Part shown: piece after piece, positions 18,580 through 26,291 of the stretch
How the letters are laid out: the number at the start of each line of letters is the position of its first letter
Numbering within the stretch: position 1 is the stretch's first letter
Notes under the pieces: generated by a model
The model's database searches: none
What the model was told of the DNA's origin: nothing
Seen by the model: only the letters and a program-made list of their open reading frames with translations
Assembly (NCBI GenBank): GCA_944324965.1
Contig: CALUYH010000001.1
Location: 129,086 to 193,085, forward strand
Source of the DNA: Candidatus Avelusimicrobium gallinaceum
GTDB taxonomy: Bacteria; Elusimicrobiota; Elusimicrobia; Elusimicrobiales; Elusimicrobiaceae
DNA length: 64,000 bases
Direction: 5' to 3'
Position numbers and translations under genes: made by a program

Positions 18580-18594
18580 GTGGTGCTGCTTTAA

Positions 18595-18789
18595 TTAAAA
18601 GCGTCTGCGTTTGGTGCGGCGAGCACGGCGCTGAGCTTCCTGCGATTTGATTTTGCGTTTCACGCTCGGGGGCATGTAAGTTTCGCGTCTTTTGATTTCT
18701 TTCAAAATGCCGTTCTTCTCACATTCTCTTTTAAAGCGTTTGAGCGCTTCTTCCAGGTGTTCGGCGTCTCTTACTTTTACAAAAACCAT
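18595..18789 (-). CDS. rpsU: Ribosomal protein bS21
   Basis: A 64-residue basic 30S protein needed for initiation. It shows the family pattern EEALKRFKRECEKNGILKEIKRRETYMPPSVKRK and an Arg-Lys-rich end. ATG 18789 is preceded by a GGTGG site; the frame is open to 18816 but the upstream codons contain that site. A TATAAT box lies about 70 bases upstream on this strand. First gene of rpsU-dnaG-rpoD. Confidence 0.95.
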   Translation of the reverse strand: MVFVKVRDAEHLEEALKRFKRECEKNGILKEIKRRETYMPPSVKRKIKSQEAQRRARRTKRRRF

Positions 18790-18886
18790 TACTTTTTCAC
18801 CACCTTCTACGGTCAATAGACAAAAATAAAAGGGTAATTTTTACCTTATATATATTATAGCTTATTTCAGCCGTTTTGGGTATTTT

Positions 18887-19222
18887 TTAGCCCGCCGGCC
18901 ACAAAAAGCGGCGCCCGGCCATTAAGTGGAAGTGTAAATGGTCCACGCTTTGGCCCGCGCCTTTGCCGTTGTTGGTTACCAGGCGGAAGTCTTTTAGATT
19001 AAGCTGCTGGGCCAGCTTTTTGGCCACCAGCAAAATTTTGCCCAAAAGCAAAGCGTCCTGTTCGTCCGCTTCGGACAAGCGCGCAATGTGCTTGCGCGGA
19101 ATAATCAAAAGATGCGTGGGCGCCTGCGGGTTTAAATCCTTAAACGCCACCACGTCTTCATCTTCGTAAATCAGTTGGCTTTTTACAGAGCCGTCGGCAA
19201 TGCCGCAAAATATGCAATCCAT
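18887..19222 (-). CDS. HIT-family nucleotide hydrolase (HinT-like)
   Basis: A 111-residue histidine-triad protein. It begins MDCIFCGIADG, and HLHFHLMAGR supplies the HxHxHxx catalytic triad. HinT proteins hydrolyse AMP-lysine and related phosphoramidates; the physiological substrate here is unknown. The ATG at 19222 is preceded by TATAAT at six bases. The five-codon in-frame extension to 19237 consists of the -10 box itself, so it cannot be the natural start. Confidence 0.9.
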   Translation of the reverse strand: MDCIFCGIADGSVKSQLIYEDEDVVAFKDLNPQAPTHLLIIPRKHIARLSEADEQDALLLGKILLVAKKLAQQLNLKDFRLVTNNGKGAGQSVDHLHFHLMAGRRFLWPAG

Positions 19223-19228
19223 ACAAGT

Positions 19229-19234
19229 ATTATA
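19229..19234 (-). promoter_or_regulatory. -10 box of the HIT gene (leaderless)
   Basis: TATAAT on the minus strand, followed by six bases (ACTTGT) and then the ATG at 19222. No Shine-Dalgarno sequence and no clear -35 box. Confidence 0.6.
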
Positions 19235-19327
19235 CATATTTCGGCCGGATAAAAACCGTGCAGTTGGCAGGCGGACTAAAATTATTATAAGCTATAATGT
19301 AGCACCGTTTGGGTGCCGGAGGTATCC

Positions 19328-19792
19328 ATGAAAACAGGTTTTACTTTAATAGAGTTATTGGTAGTTGTGTTAATTATCGGCATTTTGTCCGCCATTGCGC
19401 TGCCGCAGTATGAAAAAGCGGTGGAAAAATCCCGCCTGGCCGAAGCGGTAACGATGGTGAAAGCCATTTCCCAGGCGCAGGATGCGTACTATTTGGCCAA
19501 CGGCACCTATACCACCAATTTGGCGGATTTGGATATTTCCGTCCCCGGAACGGATACCACGGAAGGGGGAACGCCTACCCGGCTGACTAAAAATTACCGC
19601 TGCCGGGCCGTCAGCGCCGGCTCCACGGCCGAAACGACCCTGGGCTACGGCGTATGCCGCAGAAAAACCAAACCGTACGCTATCTATTTTTCCAGAACGA
19701 CCCGGCAAATGACTTGCTATTACGATAACACAGAAGGCGAACAATGGTGCCGGGTGTTTACGAACAAAAAAGAGCCTCCCTATACCTTTTAG
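19328..19792 (+). CDS. Type IV pilin-like protein (second orphan)
   Basis: A 154-residue prepilin. A very short leader (MKTG) precedes FTLIELLVVVLIIGIL with the conserved Glu5, then PQYEKAVEKSRLAEAVTMVKAISQAQDAYYLANGTYT. That last part is typical of major-pilin-like pseudopilins. Four cysteines in the C-terminal half could form two disulphides. ATG 19328 has GGAGG seven bases upstream and a TATAAT box near 19291. It is monocistronic, ended by the hairpin at 19812. No assembly ATPase or secretin is nearby. Confidence 0.88.
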   Translation: MKTGFTLIELLVVVLIIGILSAIALPQYEKAVEKSRLAEAVTMVKAISQAQDAYYLANGTYTTNLADLDISVPGTDTTEGGTPTRLTKNYRCRAVSAGSTAETTLGYGVCRRKTKPYAIYFSRTTRQMTCYYDNTEGEQWCRVFTNKKEPPYTF

Positions 19793-19811
19793 AAAGGATT
19801 TTCTTTGCAAG

Positions 19812-19845
19812 CCGCCCCGGGTTTTAACCGGGGCGGTTGTCTTTT
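19812..19845 (+). terminator. Intrinsic terminator after the second pilin
   Basis: CCGCCCCGG (19812-19820) pairs with CCGGGGCGG (19828-19836), followed by TTGTCTTTT. Confidence 0.85.
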
Positions 19846-19911
19846 GCGGGGTGCGCGGGGGCTCAAAAATTGGTATTATATATCTATATTGTATTTTGGA
19901 GATTCCCAAAT

Positions 19912-21555
19912 ATGGCAAAAAACGACCTGACAACCAGAAACCTGATGTTAGACAGTTTGAAGCAATATGCGAAGAACCGGATTTCTTTCAACTTTATCCG
20001 GGAGCATGACGCGAAAAACGAAATTCCGTTAGACATTTTAAAAGAGATGTACGACCACGACGTATTGGGCGTACATCTTTTGCTTATCCCCGAAGAATAC
20101 GGCGGACTCGGCGGCCAAACCACCGAAATCTACCGCGTGTGCGAACAGTTAGCCCGCATTGACCTGGGCATCGCCACCGGCGTGTTCGCCACGTTCCTGG
20201 GCAGCGACCCGATTAACGTAGGCGGCACCCCGGAACAGAAAGCCAAATGGTTCAAAAAAATCGCCCACGAAAATAAACTCGTGGCCTACGGCGCCACGGA
20301 AGCCGATGCCGGTTCCGACCTCGTTTCCCTGCGCACCCGCGCCGAACGTGTGATGAAAGACGGGCAGATTGTCGGGTACAGAATTACCGGCAGCAAAATG
20401 TGGATTTCCAACGGCGGCGTGGCCGATATCTACACCGTGCTCGCTTTGGCCCCCGGCGGCCCGAGCTGGTTTATTGTAGAAAGAGGCACCCCCGGCTTTA
20501 CGCAGGACGTGCACGAAGACAAGCACGGTATCCGCTTGTCCAACACCGCCGGTTTGGCGTTTGACGACGTGTACGTGCCGGCTGAAAATTTAATCGGCCT
20601 CAAAGAAGGCCAAGGCTTCCTGCAGGCGCAGGCCGTGTTCGGCTATACGCGCTTAATGGTAGCGGCGTTCGGTTTGGGCGGCGGCGAAGAAGCCGTGGAA
20701 ACGGCCTTGCAGTATGCCCAACAGCGCATCCAGGCGGGCGGCCCGCTGGCCGAAAAACAGGGCTTTATGTTAAAGCTCATCACCCCGCACTATGTGCGCT
20801 TTGAAGCGGCCCGTGCGTATATTGACTGGACGGCAAAACAGCTGGAAGTCAACAACCACGGCCTGGCTACCGAAGGCGCCATCGCCAAATTGTACGCCAC
20901 CGAAACCGGCAACAAAGCGGCCGAAGATTCCATCCAGGCCATGGGCGGCTTCGGCTACACCAAAGAATTTGCGGTGGAAAAAATCAAACGCGACGTCAAA
21001 ATTACCTGCATTTACGAAGGCACCAGCGAAGTATTGGAAATGACTATCTTCCGCGGGCGCTGGCAGGAACATTTAAAGAGCCGCGGCCAGTACTATTTGA
21101 AACAAGCCGCCGAATTTGACGCCATTCACGCGCAGAACCCCAATGTGGGGGCCGACAGCGTGGCCTTGGGCTTTAGAGCCTTGGCCCGCGTGCTGGAAGA
21201 TTGCCGCGCCAACAAGCTGACCCGCCACCAGTATGTAACCTTTATGCTGGGCGACCTCATCAGCGAAATGGAAGTGGCCGCTGTATTTACCCGCCAGTGC
21301 GCCAACAAGGTCATCACCGAAGGCAGCCGCTTTGACCTCAACACGCTTAGCACCATGGCCCGCGTCAATGCCCGCCAGAGCGCTTTCAAAACCGCTACGG
21401 ACGGTATGCGCCTTATCTTGGGCACCTGCCCCAACATTAACGCGGCGGACCTCAGCCAGGGCGTGAACCTGGTCGGCATTGAAGAAAAAATGCGCGGACT
21501 CATTGACGATATGGACGTTGTTTCCGCCAAGTTAAGAGAAGTTTTCAAAAAATAG
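19912..21555 (+). CDS. Acyl-CoA dehydrogenase
   Basis: A 547-residue FAD flavoprotein of the acyl-CoA dehydrogenase family. The N-terminal helical, middle beta and C-terminal helical domains are all recognisable. The FAD/substrate motif YGATEADAGSD and the Glu369 in CIYEGTSEV, the place of the catalytic base in short/medium-chain enzymes, are present. About 150 extra C-terminal residues extend beyond the 380-residue bacterial norm. ATG 19912 follows GGAG. The etfB gene starts nine bases later, so this is the dehydrogenase partner of the Etf pair. The reaction could be acyl-CoA oxidation or enoyl-CoA reduction; substrate length is not evident. Confidence 0.9.
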   Translation: MAKNDLTTRNLMLDSLKQYAKNRISFNFIREHDAKNEIPLDILKEMYDHDVLGVHLLLIPEEYGGLGGQTTEIYRVCEQLARIDLGIATGVFATFLGSDPINVGGTPEQKAKWFKKIAHENKLVAYGATEADAGSDLVSLRTRAERVMKDGQIVGYRITGSKMWISNGGVADIYTVLALAPGGPSWFIVERGTPGFTQDVHEDKHGIRLSNTAGLAFDDVYVPAENLIGLKEGQGFLQAQAVFGYTRLMVAAFGLGGGEEAVETALQYAQQRIQAGGPLAEKQGFMLKLITPHYVRFEAARAYIDWTAKQLEVNNHGLATEGAIAKLYATETGNKAAEDSIQAMGGFGYTKEFAVEKIKRDVKITCIYEGTSEVLEMTIFRGRWQEHLKSRGQYYLKQAAEFDAIHAQNPNVGADSVALGFRALARVLEDCRANKLTRHQYVTFMLGDLISEMEVAAVFTRQCANKVITEGSRFDLNTLSTMARVNARQSAFKTATDGMRLILGTCPNINAADLSQGVNLVGIEEKMRGLIDDMDVVSAKLREVFKK

Positions 21556-21564
21556 GATAAACGT

Positions 21565-22353
21565 ATGAATATCATTGTTTGTATTAAACAAGTTCCCGAT
21601 TCCACCCAAGTGAAAGTGGACCCGAAAACGGGTACGCTTATCCGCGCGGGTGTGCCCAGCATTTTAAACCCGTATGACCATTACGCTTTGGAAAAAGCGC
21701 TGGCCATTAAAGCCAAAACCGGCGCTAAAGTGACGGTTCTTTCCATGGGCCCCAACCAGGCCATTGCCGTATTGCGCCTGGCGCTGGCTTTGGGCGCGGA
21801 TGAAGGCGTGCTCCTGTCCGACCGTGCATTTGCCGGTTCCGATACGTGGGCCACTTCCTATGCGCTTGCCACGGCTATCCGCAAAATCGGCCAGTACGAT
21901 TTGATTCTCTGCGGGCAAATGGCTATTGACGGTGATACCGCCCAAACCGGCCCCGGCATTGCCTTCCACCTGGGCATTCCGCAAATTACGTTCTGCGAAA
22001 GCATTGACGCCAACGGCAACCAAGTGGTAGTCAAAAAACTGATTGAAGGCGGCCACCAGATTTTGGAAGCCGACTTGCCGCTTTTGGTCACGATGACCAT
22101 GCCGCACGATTATGCCCCCAAATATCCTTCCTTTATGGCTGCCCATAAAGCGCAGGACAAAGCCACCTATACCTGGACGGCGGCCGACATCGGCGCCGAC
22201 CCGCACAAACTGGGATTGGAAGGTTCGCCCACGCGTGTGGACCGCATCTTCCCGCCGCCGGCCCGCCCCAAAGGCGAAATGTTCACGGGTTCTGCCGTGG
22301 AACTGGCGGATAAATTTGTAGAAATTTTGAAAAAGGAGAGTGTAATCAAATGA
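21565..22353 (+). CDS. etfB: Electron transfer flavoprotein beta subunit
   Basis: A 262-residue EtfB. It starts MNIIVCIKQVPDS and carries NPYDHYALEKALAIK, the GADEGVLLSD stretch and the signature region CGQMAIDGDTAQTGPGIA. With EtfA it forms the heterodimer that passes electrons between the dehydrogenase and other carriers. It overlaps etfA by four bases (ATGA), implying coupled translation and equal amounts. Confidence 0.94.
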   Translation: MNIIVCIKQVPDSTQVKVDPKTGTLIRAGVPSILNPYDHYALEKALAIKAKTGAKVTVLSMGPNQAIAVLRLALALGADEGVLLSDRAFAGSDTWATSYALATAIRKIGQYDLILCGQMAIDGDTAQTGPGIAFHLGIPQITFCESIDANGNQVVVKKLIEGGHQILEADLPLLVTMTMPHDYAPKYPSFMAAHKAQDKATYTWTAADIGADPHKLGLEGSPTRVDRIFPPPARPKGEMFTGSAVELADKFVEILKKESVIK

Positions 22354-23540
22354 TTCAGGTAGCTTCTAATTGCGTAGGTTGCGGCAAATGCGTAGGCGCT
22401 TGTCCGTTTGGCGCGCTCTCTTTGGTAAACCGCAAAGCGGTACCCAACGCCAGCTGCACGATGTGCGGCGCGTGCGTGTCCGTCTGCCCGGTGAAAGCCC
22501 TGTCCTTGCCGGCTTCCGGCGCGGCCAAGAAAGACCTGTCCGCCTACAAAGGCGTGTGGGTGTTTATTGAAATTTCCGATGACGGCAAAACCCAAAAAGT
22601 ACGCCCCGTGGGCTTTGAACTTTTGTCCAAAGGGCGCGAACTGGCCGACCAATTGGGCGAAGAACTGTGCGCCGTGGTGATTGGGGACAATGTTTCCCAG
22701 TACTACGCCGAACTTTCCCAGTACGGTACGGACAAAATCTATGCCGTGAACGGCCCGGAATACCACACTTATAACACCATTGCCTATGCCAACGCCATGG
22801 TGACGCTGATTAAAAAATACAATCCCAGCGTGGTGCTTTATCCGTCCACTTATATCGGGCGTGATTTGTCCCCGCGCATTTCTTCCGAACTGTTCGTCGG
22901 TTTGACGGCGGATTGCACGGGCCTGTCCGTAAAAGACGGCAATTTAATCCAAACCCGCCCCGCTTTCGGCGGCAACATTATGGCGGATATTAAATGCCCG
23001 GACTATCGCCCGCAAATGTCCACCGTGCGCCCCAACGTGTTCAAAAAAGTGGTCACCACCCCCGGCAAAATGGCCCAAGTGGTTACGGAATCCATCGCCA
23101 TCCCGCCGCAGGCGGCCAAGGTGCGCGTAATTAACACGCACATTGACGAAGTTTCCGCCATGGACAAGCTGGACGAGGCCGAAGTGGTCATCGCCGGCGG
23201 CCGCGGGATGAAAGACCAGAACGGCTTCAACCTGTTGGAAGAATTGGCCGGAGAATTGGGCGGCGCCGTGGGCGCCAGCCGCGCGGCGATTGACTTGGGG
23301 TTAAAACCCAAAGACAAACAGATTGGCCAGAGCGGTGTGACCGTGGCGGCCAAGCTGTATGTGGCGTGCGGTATTTCCGGTGCGGTGCAGCACATCGTGG
23401 GTATGGAGCACAGCGACGTGATTATCGGCATTAACAAAGACGCCAACGCGCCGATTTTCAACGTCTGCAAATACGGCTTCGTAGGCGACGCGCACCAAAT
23501 CCTGCCGCGCATTATTGAAGACATCAAAAAAACCAAATAA
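22350..23540 (+). CDS. etfA: Electron transfer flavoprotein alpha subunit with N-terminal 2[4Fe-4S] ferredoxin domain
   Basis: A 396-residue fusion. Residues 1-55 hold two 4Fe-4S motifs: Cys8-11-14-18 (CVGCGKCVGACP) and Cys36-39-42-46 (CTMCGACVSVCP). Then come the EtfA N-domain and the FAD-binding C-domain, with GGRGMKDQNGF, GASRAAID, the GQSGVTVAAKLYVACGISGAVQH signature and INKDANAPIF. Ferredoxin-fused EtfA occurs in bifurcating systems such as caffeyl-CoA reductase CarE. With the neighbouring dehydrogenase it may couple NADH oxidation to ferredoxin and acyl-CoA reduction. Bifurcation is inferred, not shown. Confidence 0.93.
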   Translation: MIQVASNCVGCGKCVGACPFGALSLVNRKAVPNASCTMCGACVSVCPVKALSLPASGAAKKDLSAYKGVWVFIEISDDGKTQKVRPVGFELLSKGRELADQLGEELCAVVIGDNVSQYYAELSQYGTDKIYAVNGPEYHTYNTIAYANAMVTLIKKYNPSVVLYPSTYIGRDLSPRISSELFVGLTADCTGLSVKDGNLIQTRPAFGGNIMADIKCPDYRPQMSTVRPNVFKKVVTTPGKMAQVVTESIAIPPQAAKVRVINTHIDEVSAMDKLDEAEVVIAGGRGMKDQNGFNLLEELAGELGGAVGASRAAIDLGLKPKDKQIGQSGVTVAAKLYVACGISGAVQHIVGMEHSDVIIGINKDANAPIFNVCKYGFVGDAHQILPRIIEDIKKTK

Positions 23541-23558
23541 GGTTTTATGAACCACCTG

Positions 23559-23591
23559 AGAGGACCTATAAAAAATAGGTCCTCTTTTTTT
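23559..23591 (+). terminator. Intrinsic terminator after etfA
   Basis: AGAGGACCTA (23559-23568) pairs with TAGGTCCTCT (23576-23585), followed by a T run. Confidence 0.92.
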
Positions 23592-23656
23592 ATGGGTTGG
23601 GCCCAAAGGCCCTTTTCCCGCGTCTGCCAAAAAAGAAAAATATAGAGAGGCCTCTT

Positions 23657-24781
23657 ATGAAACATCTTCCCTGCTTGCTTGTCTGTTGGCTTACTCTGTG
23701 GGGCGGAACGGCGTTTGCCCAATTGCAAAAGCTGCCGTCTGCCGTGGCGCGGGAAATTTATGCGTCCGCTTTGTCCCGCACGGCGTTGGAGCGGGCCGCG
23801 CTGCGCGGCGTGGCCGCCCAGCGGATGCAGCATTTAAAACAGTTGGAAAAGACCAAGTTTGCCGAACTGGACGCCGTCCTTTCCACGTATTTTTTGCCGG
23901 ATACCCGGGTGGCCAATGCCCGTATGCTTGCGGAAAACGAGGCCCTGAAAGAAAAAATGGTCCGCCGATGGGTGGAGCAGGATTTTTACGCCTTCCAACA
24001 GGCGGAACCCTTGCGCAACCGGGTGGTATACCGGGCCGAGCAAAACCCGGATTATACTTCCTTTATGCCGTCTTCCGCCAAGTTGATTTTGGTGGGAGAA
24101 TCCCACTACCAGCAACTGGTGATAGACGAAGTGATTGCCTTATTATACCAGCTGCAGGACCGCTATCCGGGGCGTCCCATTTATTACGCGTCCGAATTTA
24201 TTTATGCTAACCCTTCTGTCGGTATGCAGGTATTGCGCACGCCGTCAGAAATAGAACGCTATACTGCCGGTAATTTGTTTTATTGGGAGGCGTCCGGCCG
24301 CGCCTTTGATACGGGGGTAAATGTGGTGGGGTTGGAAGACCCGGAATTATTATACAGCCGGAATCTGTCCCCCAACGAAACGCCGTTTTTGGAAAGCGAA
24401 CAGGCCTGGAAATCTATTTCCCCGGCGGGTGTGCGGGAAAGAAATGCTTTTTGGACGGAAATTATCCGCGATATTTACGAAGAGGCCCCGGACGCTTTGG
24501 TGGTAGTGCATGCCGGGTCCGGTCATACCAATTACACGCAACTCAACGCGCTGCCGTTTATGCTAAAAGATTTAAAGCCGTTTGTCATTAATTTCGGGCA
24601 AGCTGCTCCTCCTGCGTTCAACCGGTATTTCCCATTCCCGCCCGAAATGCTGCAAAAAGGCAAAAAAATGCAACGCAGGGACCCGTATCAAACGGTGCGT
24701 TATGTGCGGTTTTTCCCCAGTAAGCGCGGCGCCTTGGTGGCCGGGTGCGATTTGCATGTGGAGTTGTCCCGCCGCAAATGA
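23657..24781 (+). CDS. Secreted protein, possible EreA/ChaN/Tiki-like fold
   Basis: A 374-residue exported protein. It has a signal peptide (MKHLPCLLVCWLTLWGGTAFA), a helical region with repeated Glu/Lys/Arg (about 25-110), then LILVGESHYQQLVIDEVIALLYQL and IYYASEF. Near the end comes ALVVVHAGSGHTNY. A GExH-type motif followed by long helices, with a later Gly-His segment, resembles the erythromycin esterase/ChaN/TIKI superfamily. That match is from motif shape only. ATG 23657 has GAGAGG upstream. Single gene between two terminators. True activity unknown. Confidence 0.5.
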   Translation: MKHLPCLLVCWLTLWGGTAFAQLQKLPSAVAREIYASALSRTALERAALRGVAAQRMQHLKQLEKTKFAELDAVLSTYFLPDTRVANARMLAENEALKEKMVRRWVEQDFYAFQQAEPLRNRVVYRAEQNPDYTSFMPSSAKLILVGESHYQQLVIDEVIALLYQLQDRYPGRPIYYASEFIYANPSVGMQVLRTPSEIERYTAGNLFYWEASGRAFDTGVNVVGLEDPELLYSRNLSPNETPFLESEQAWKSISPAGVRERNAFWTEIIRDIYEEAPDALVVVHAGSGHTNYTQLNALPFMLKDLKPFVINFGQAAPPAFNRYFPFPPEMLQKGKKMQRRDPYQTVRYVRFFPSKRGALVAGCDLHVELSRRK

Positions 24782-24824
24782 TTTCCCGCTGCGACCAAAC
24801 AGCAACTTTTTACCGCTGTGTATT

Positions 24825-24855
24825 AAAAAACCCGCCTGCATAGAGGCGGGTTTTT
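24825..24855 (+). terminator. Bidirectional terminator, copy 1 of a duplicated sequence
   Basis: CCCGCCT (24831-24837) pairs with AGGCGGG (24844-24850), with an A run before and a T run after, between convergent genes. The 28 bases 24825-24852 are identical to 25807-25834. Confidence 0.88.
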
Positions 24856-24873
24856 GAGTGTACGGTTTGTGTC

Positions 24874-25725
24874 CTATTGATAAATGGATTGGTAATTTTT
24901 CTCATCGGTATTTTTGATGAGATTAATGGCCGTCAGGGCATTGGGCATACCGATATAGGGCATGGTTTGCACCATAGCGGCCAGAAGCGTTTCTTTGCTG
25001 TTTCCGGCTTTTAAATTGCCCACGATATGTGCGTTTAATTGCTTTTCGGCGCCGCTTGCGGCCAGCACCACCAGCACCAGCAATTCCTTTTGTGCAAGGC
25101 TCAATGCCGGGCGGGTGTAGAAATCGCCAAAAGCAAAAGAAGACAAAATATACGGCACTTTTTGATTGTACGGTGCCGGCAGGGCCTGCATGGCGGTTTT
25201 TACTTCGTCCCCGTACAGCGGCAGCTGGATTTCCAACCCTTTTTGGTAGCGGGTTTCGTCCGTTACCGTAGCCTGGTTTTTGAGCGGCAGCGCAAGGCCC
25301 CTTTCGCGGGCCACTTCGTTAAATACGGCCACGGCGTTCAGCGTGCGCGGAAAACCGATAAACGGCGCGCACAGATAGAGCGCCTCCCGCACGGCCAAGG
25401 GGTCGTTGCCCACGTTTAACGCCGCGTGGATGTGGGCTTTTAATTGGGGCAGGGTTTGGATAGCGGCCAGCGATACAACGGTAATCATTTCGCGGGTTTT
25501 GTCATCCAATTCTCCGATGTAGAAAACTTCCCCAAAAATAAATTTCTGCAAAATTTCCATCAGTTCCGGGTCCGTCGGGTCGGCCCGGCGTTCGGCTGCA
25601 AAAAGACGTTTGAAGGTTTCATCCGCTTTTTGCGCGCGGCTTTTGGGTGCGCCTTCGGCCAGGGCGGGCAGGCTGTGCAAGGCCGCCAGGCAAACAGGCA
25701 ACAAAAAAGCTATGGTTTTTCGCAT
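24874..25725 (-). CDS. Exported double-domain carboxymuconolactone decarboxylase-family protein
   Basis: A 283-residue protein with a signal peptide (MRKTIAFLLPVCLAALHSLPALA). Two AhpD/CMD-like helical domains follow (about 60-140 and 190-275), each showing the pattern E(M/L)..V..LAA...LK/NAHI...L..G. Catalytic CxxC cysteines of the peroxidase branch (AhpD) are absent, so it sits with the cysteine-free decarboxylase-like branch. A periplasmic location is unusual for this family, and the substrate is unknown. ATG 25725 has GGAGG upstream and TATAAT further back. Identical terminator copies flank it. Confidence 0.75.
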   Translation of the reverse strand: MRKTIAFLLPVCLAALHSLPALAEGAPKSRAQKADETFKRLFAAERRADPTDPELMEILQKFIFGEVFYIGELDDKTREMITVVSLAAIQTLPQLKAHIHAALNVGNDPLAVREALYLCAPFIGFPRTLNAVAVFNEVARERGLALPLKNQATVTDETRYQKGLEIQLPLYGDEVKTAMQALPAPYNQKVPYILSSFAFGDFYTRPALSLAQKELLVLVVLAASGAEKQLNAHIVGNLKAGNSKETLLAAMVQTMPYIGMPNALTAINLIKNTDEKNYQSIYQ

Positions 25726-25806
25726 ACGGTTCCTCCATACAAAGATATAAGATTATTATAAAACCTGGAGCAGGCTCCAGGTCAAGCGGCGGGCCGCTAA
25801 ATAAAC

Positions 25807-25834
25807 AAAAAACCCGCCTGCATAGAGGCGGGTT
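25807..25834 (-). terminator. Terminator of the 25852 gene, copy 2 of the duplicated sequence
   Basis: The same stem-loop and A run as at 24825-24852, identical over 28 bases. On the minus strand the stem is followed by a T run right after the stop of the small gene at 25852. Confidence 0.85.
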
Positions 25835-25851
25835 GGTTAAAACGGAAAACG

Positions 25852-26115
25852 TTACATATACACAGCGTAAGAAATTTTGCCCGGCGTAGGCGGGGGCGGG
25901 ATGCCCAGCCGTCTTTTCCGTTTGGCTTCCTGGCGCTGGGCCCGCAGCAGGCGGCGCGATTCCAACGCTACAAAAGCGGCTTCTTCCTCACTTAAAGAGA
26001 TAATTTGTTCCCGCACGCTGACGTGGCGCATTTCTTCCCGGTGGATTTCCTCTGTCACTTTTTGTACCCACGCCCGGCGCATACGGGTGGCGAATTGCAT
26101 TATTTTCTTGGTCAT
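25852..26115 (-). CDS. Small basic protein of unknown function
   Basis: An 87-residue protein rich in Arg, Lys and Glu, predicted largely helical (residues 1-70), ending in a proline-rich stretch GIPPPPTPGK. I recognise no family. Start ATG 26115 is chosen because TATAGT ends six bases upstream (26127-26122 on this strand); the frame is open to 26217. The own promoter, own terminator and good helical amphipathicity argue that it is real. Confidence 0.6.
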   Translation of the reverse strand: MTKKIMQFATRMRRAWVQKVTEEIHREEMRHVSVREQIISLSEEEAAFVALESRRLLRAQRQEAKRKRRLGIPPPPTPGKISYAVYM

Positions 26116-26291
26116 ACCTATACTATAAGTCTTCTGGGCGGCAGCCGCCAGGGTCAAAGGGCCCGCGTTCCGGCGGAAAAAAGGCCCAGCTTTTTGCACG
26201 GGCCGGGCCCAGGGCATTTTGGGTCTTTCGGCCCGGGTAAAAAATGCCCGTTTGCCCGTGCCGAATTGATATAATGATAATAGGGTAAATT

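Noticed and set aside
19237..19237. An upstream ATG start for the HIT protein
   Set aside because: The extra codons are formed by the TATAAT box itself and the homologous N-terminus begins at 19222.
24825..25834. The two 28-base repeats as ends of an insertion sequence
   Set aside because: Each is a complete terminator hairpin, the gene between is not a transposase, and no target duplication is visible.
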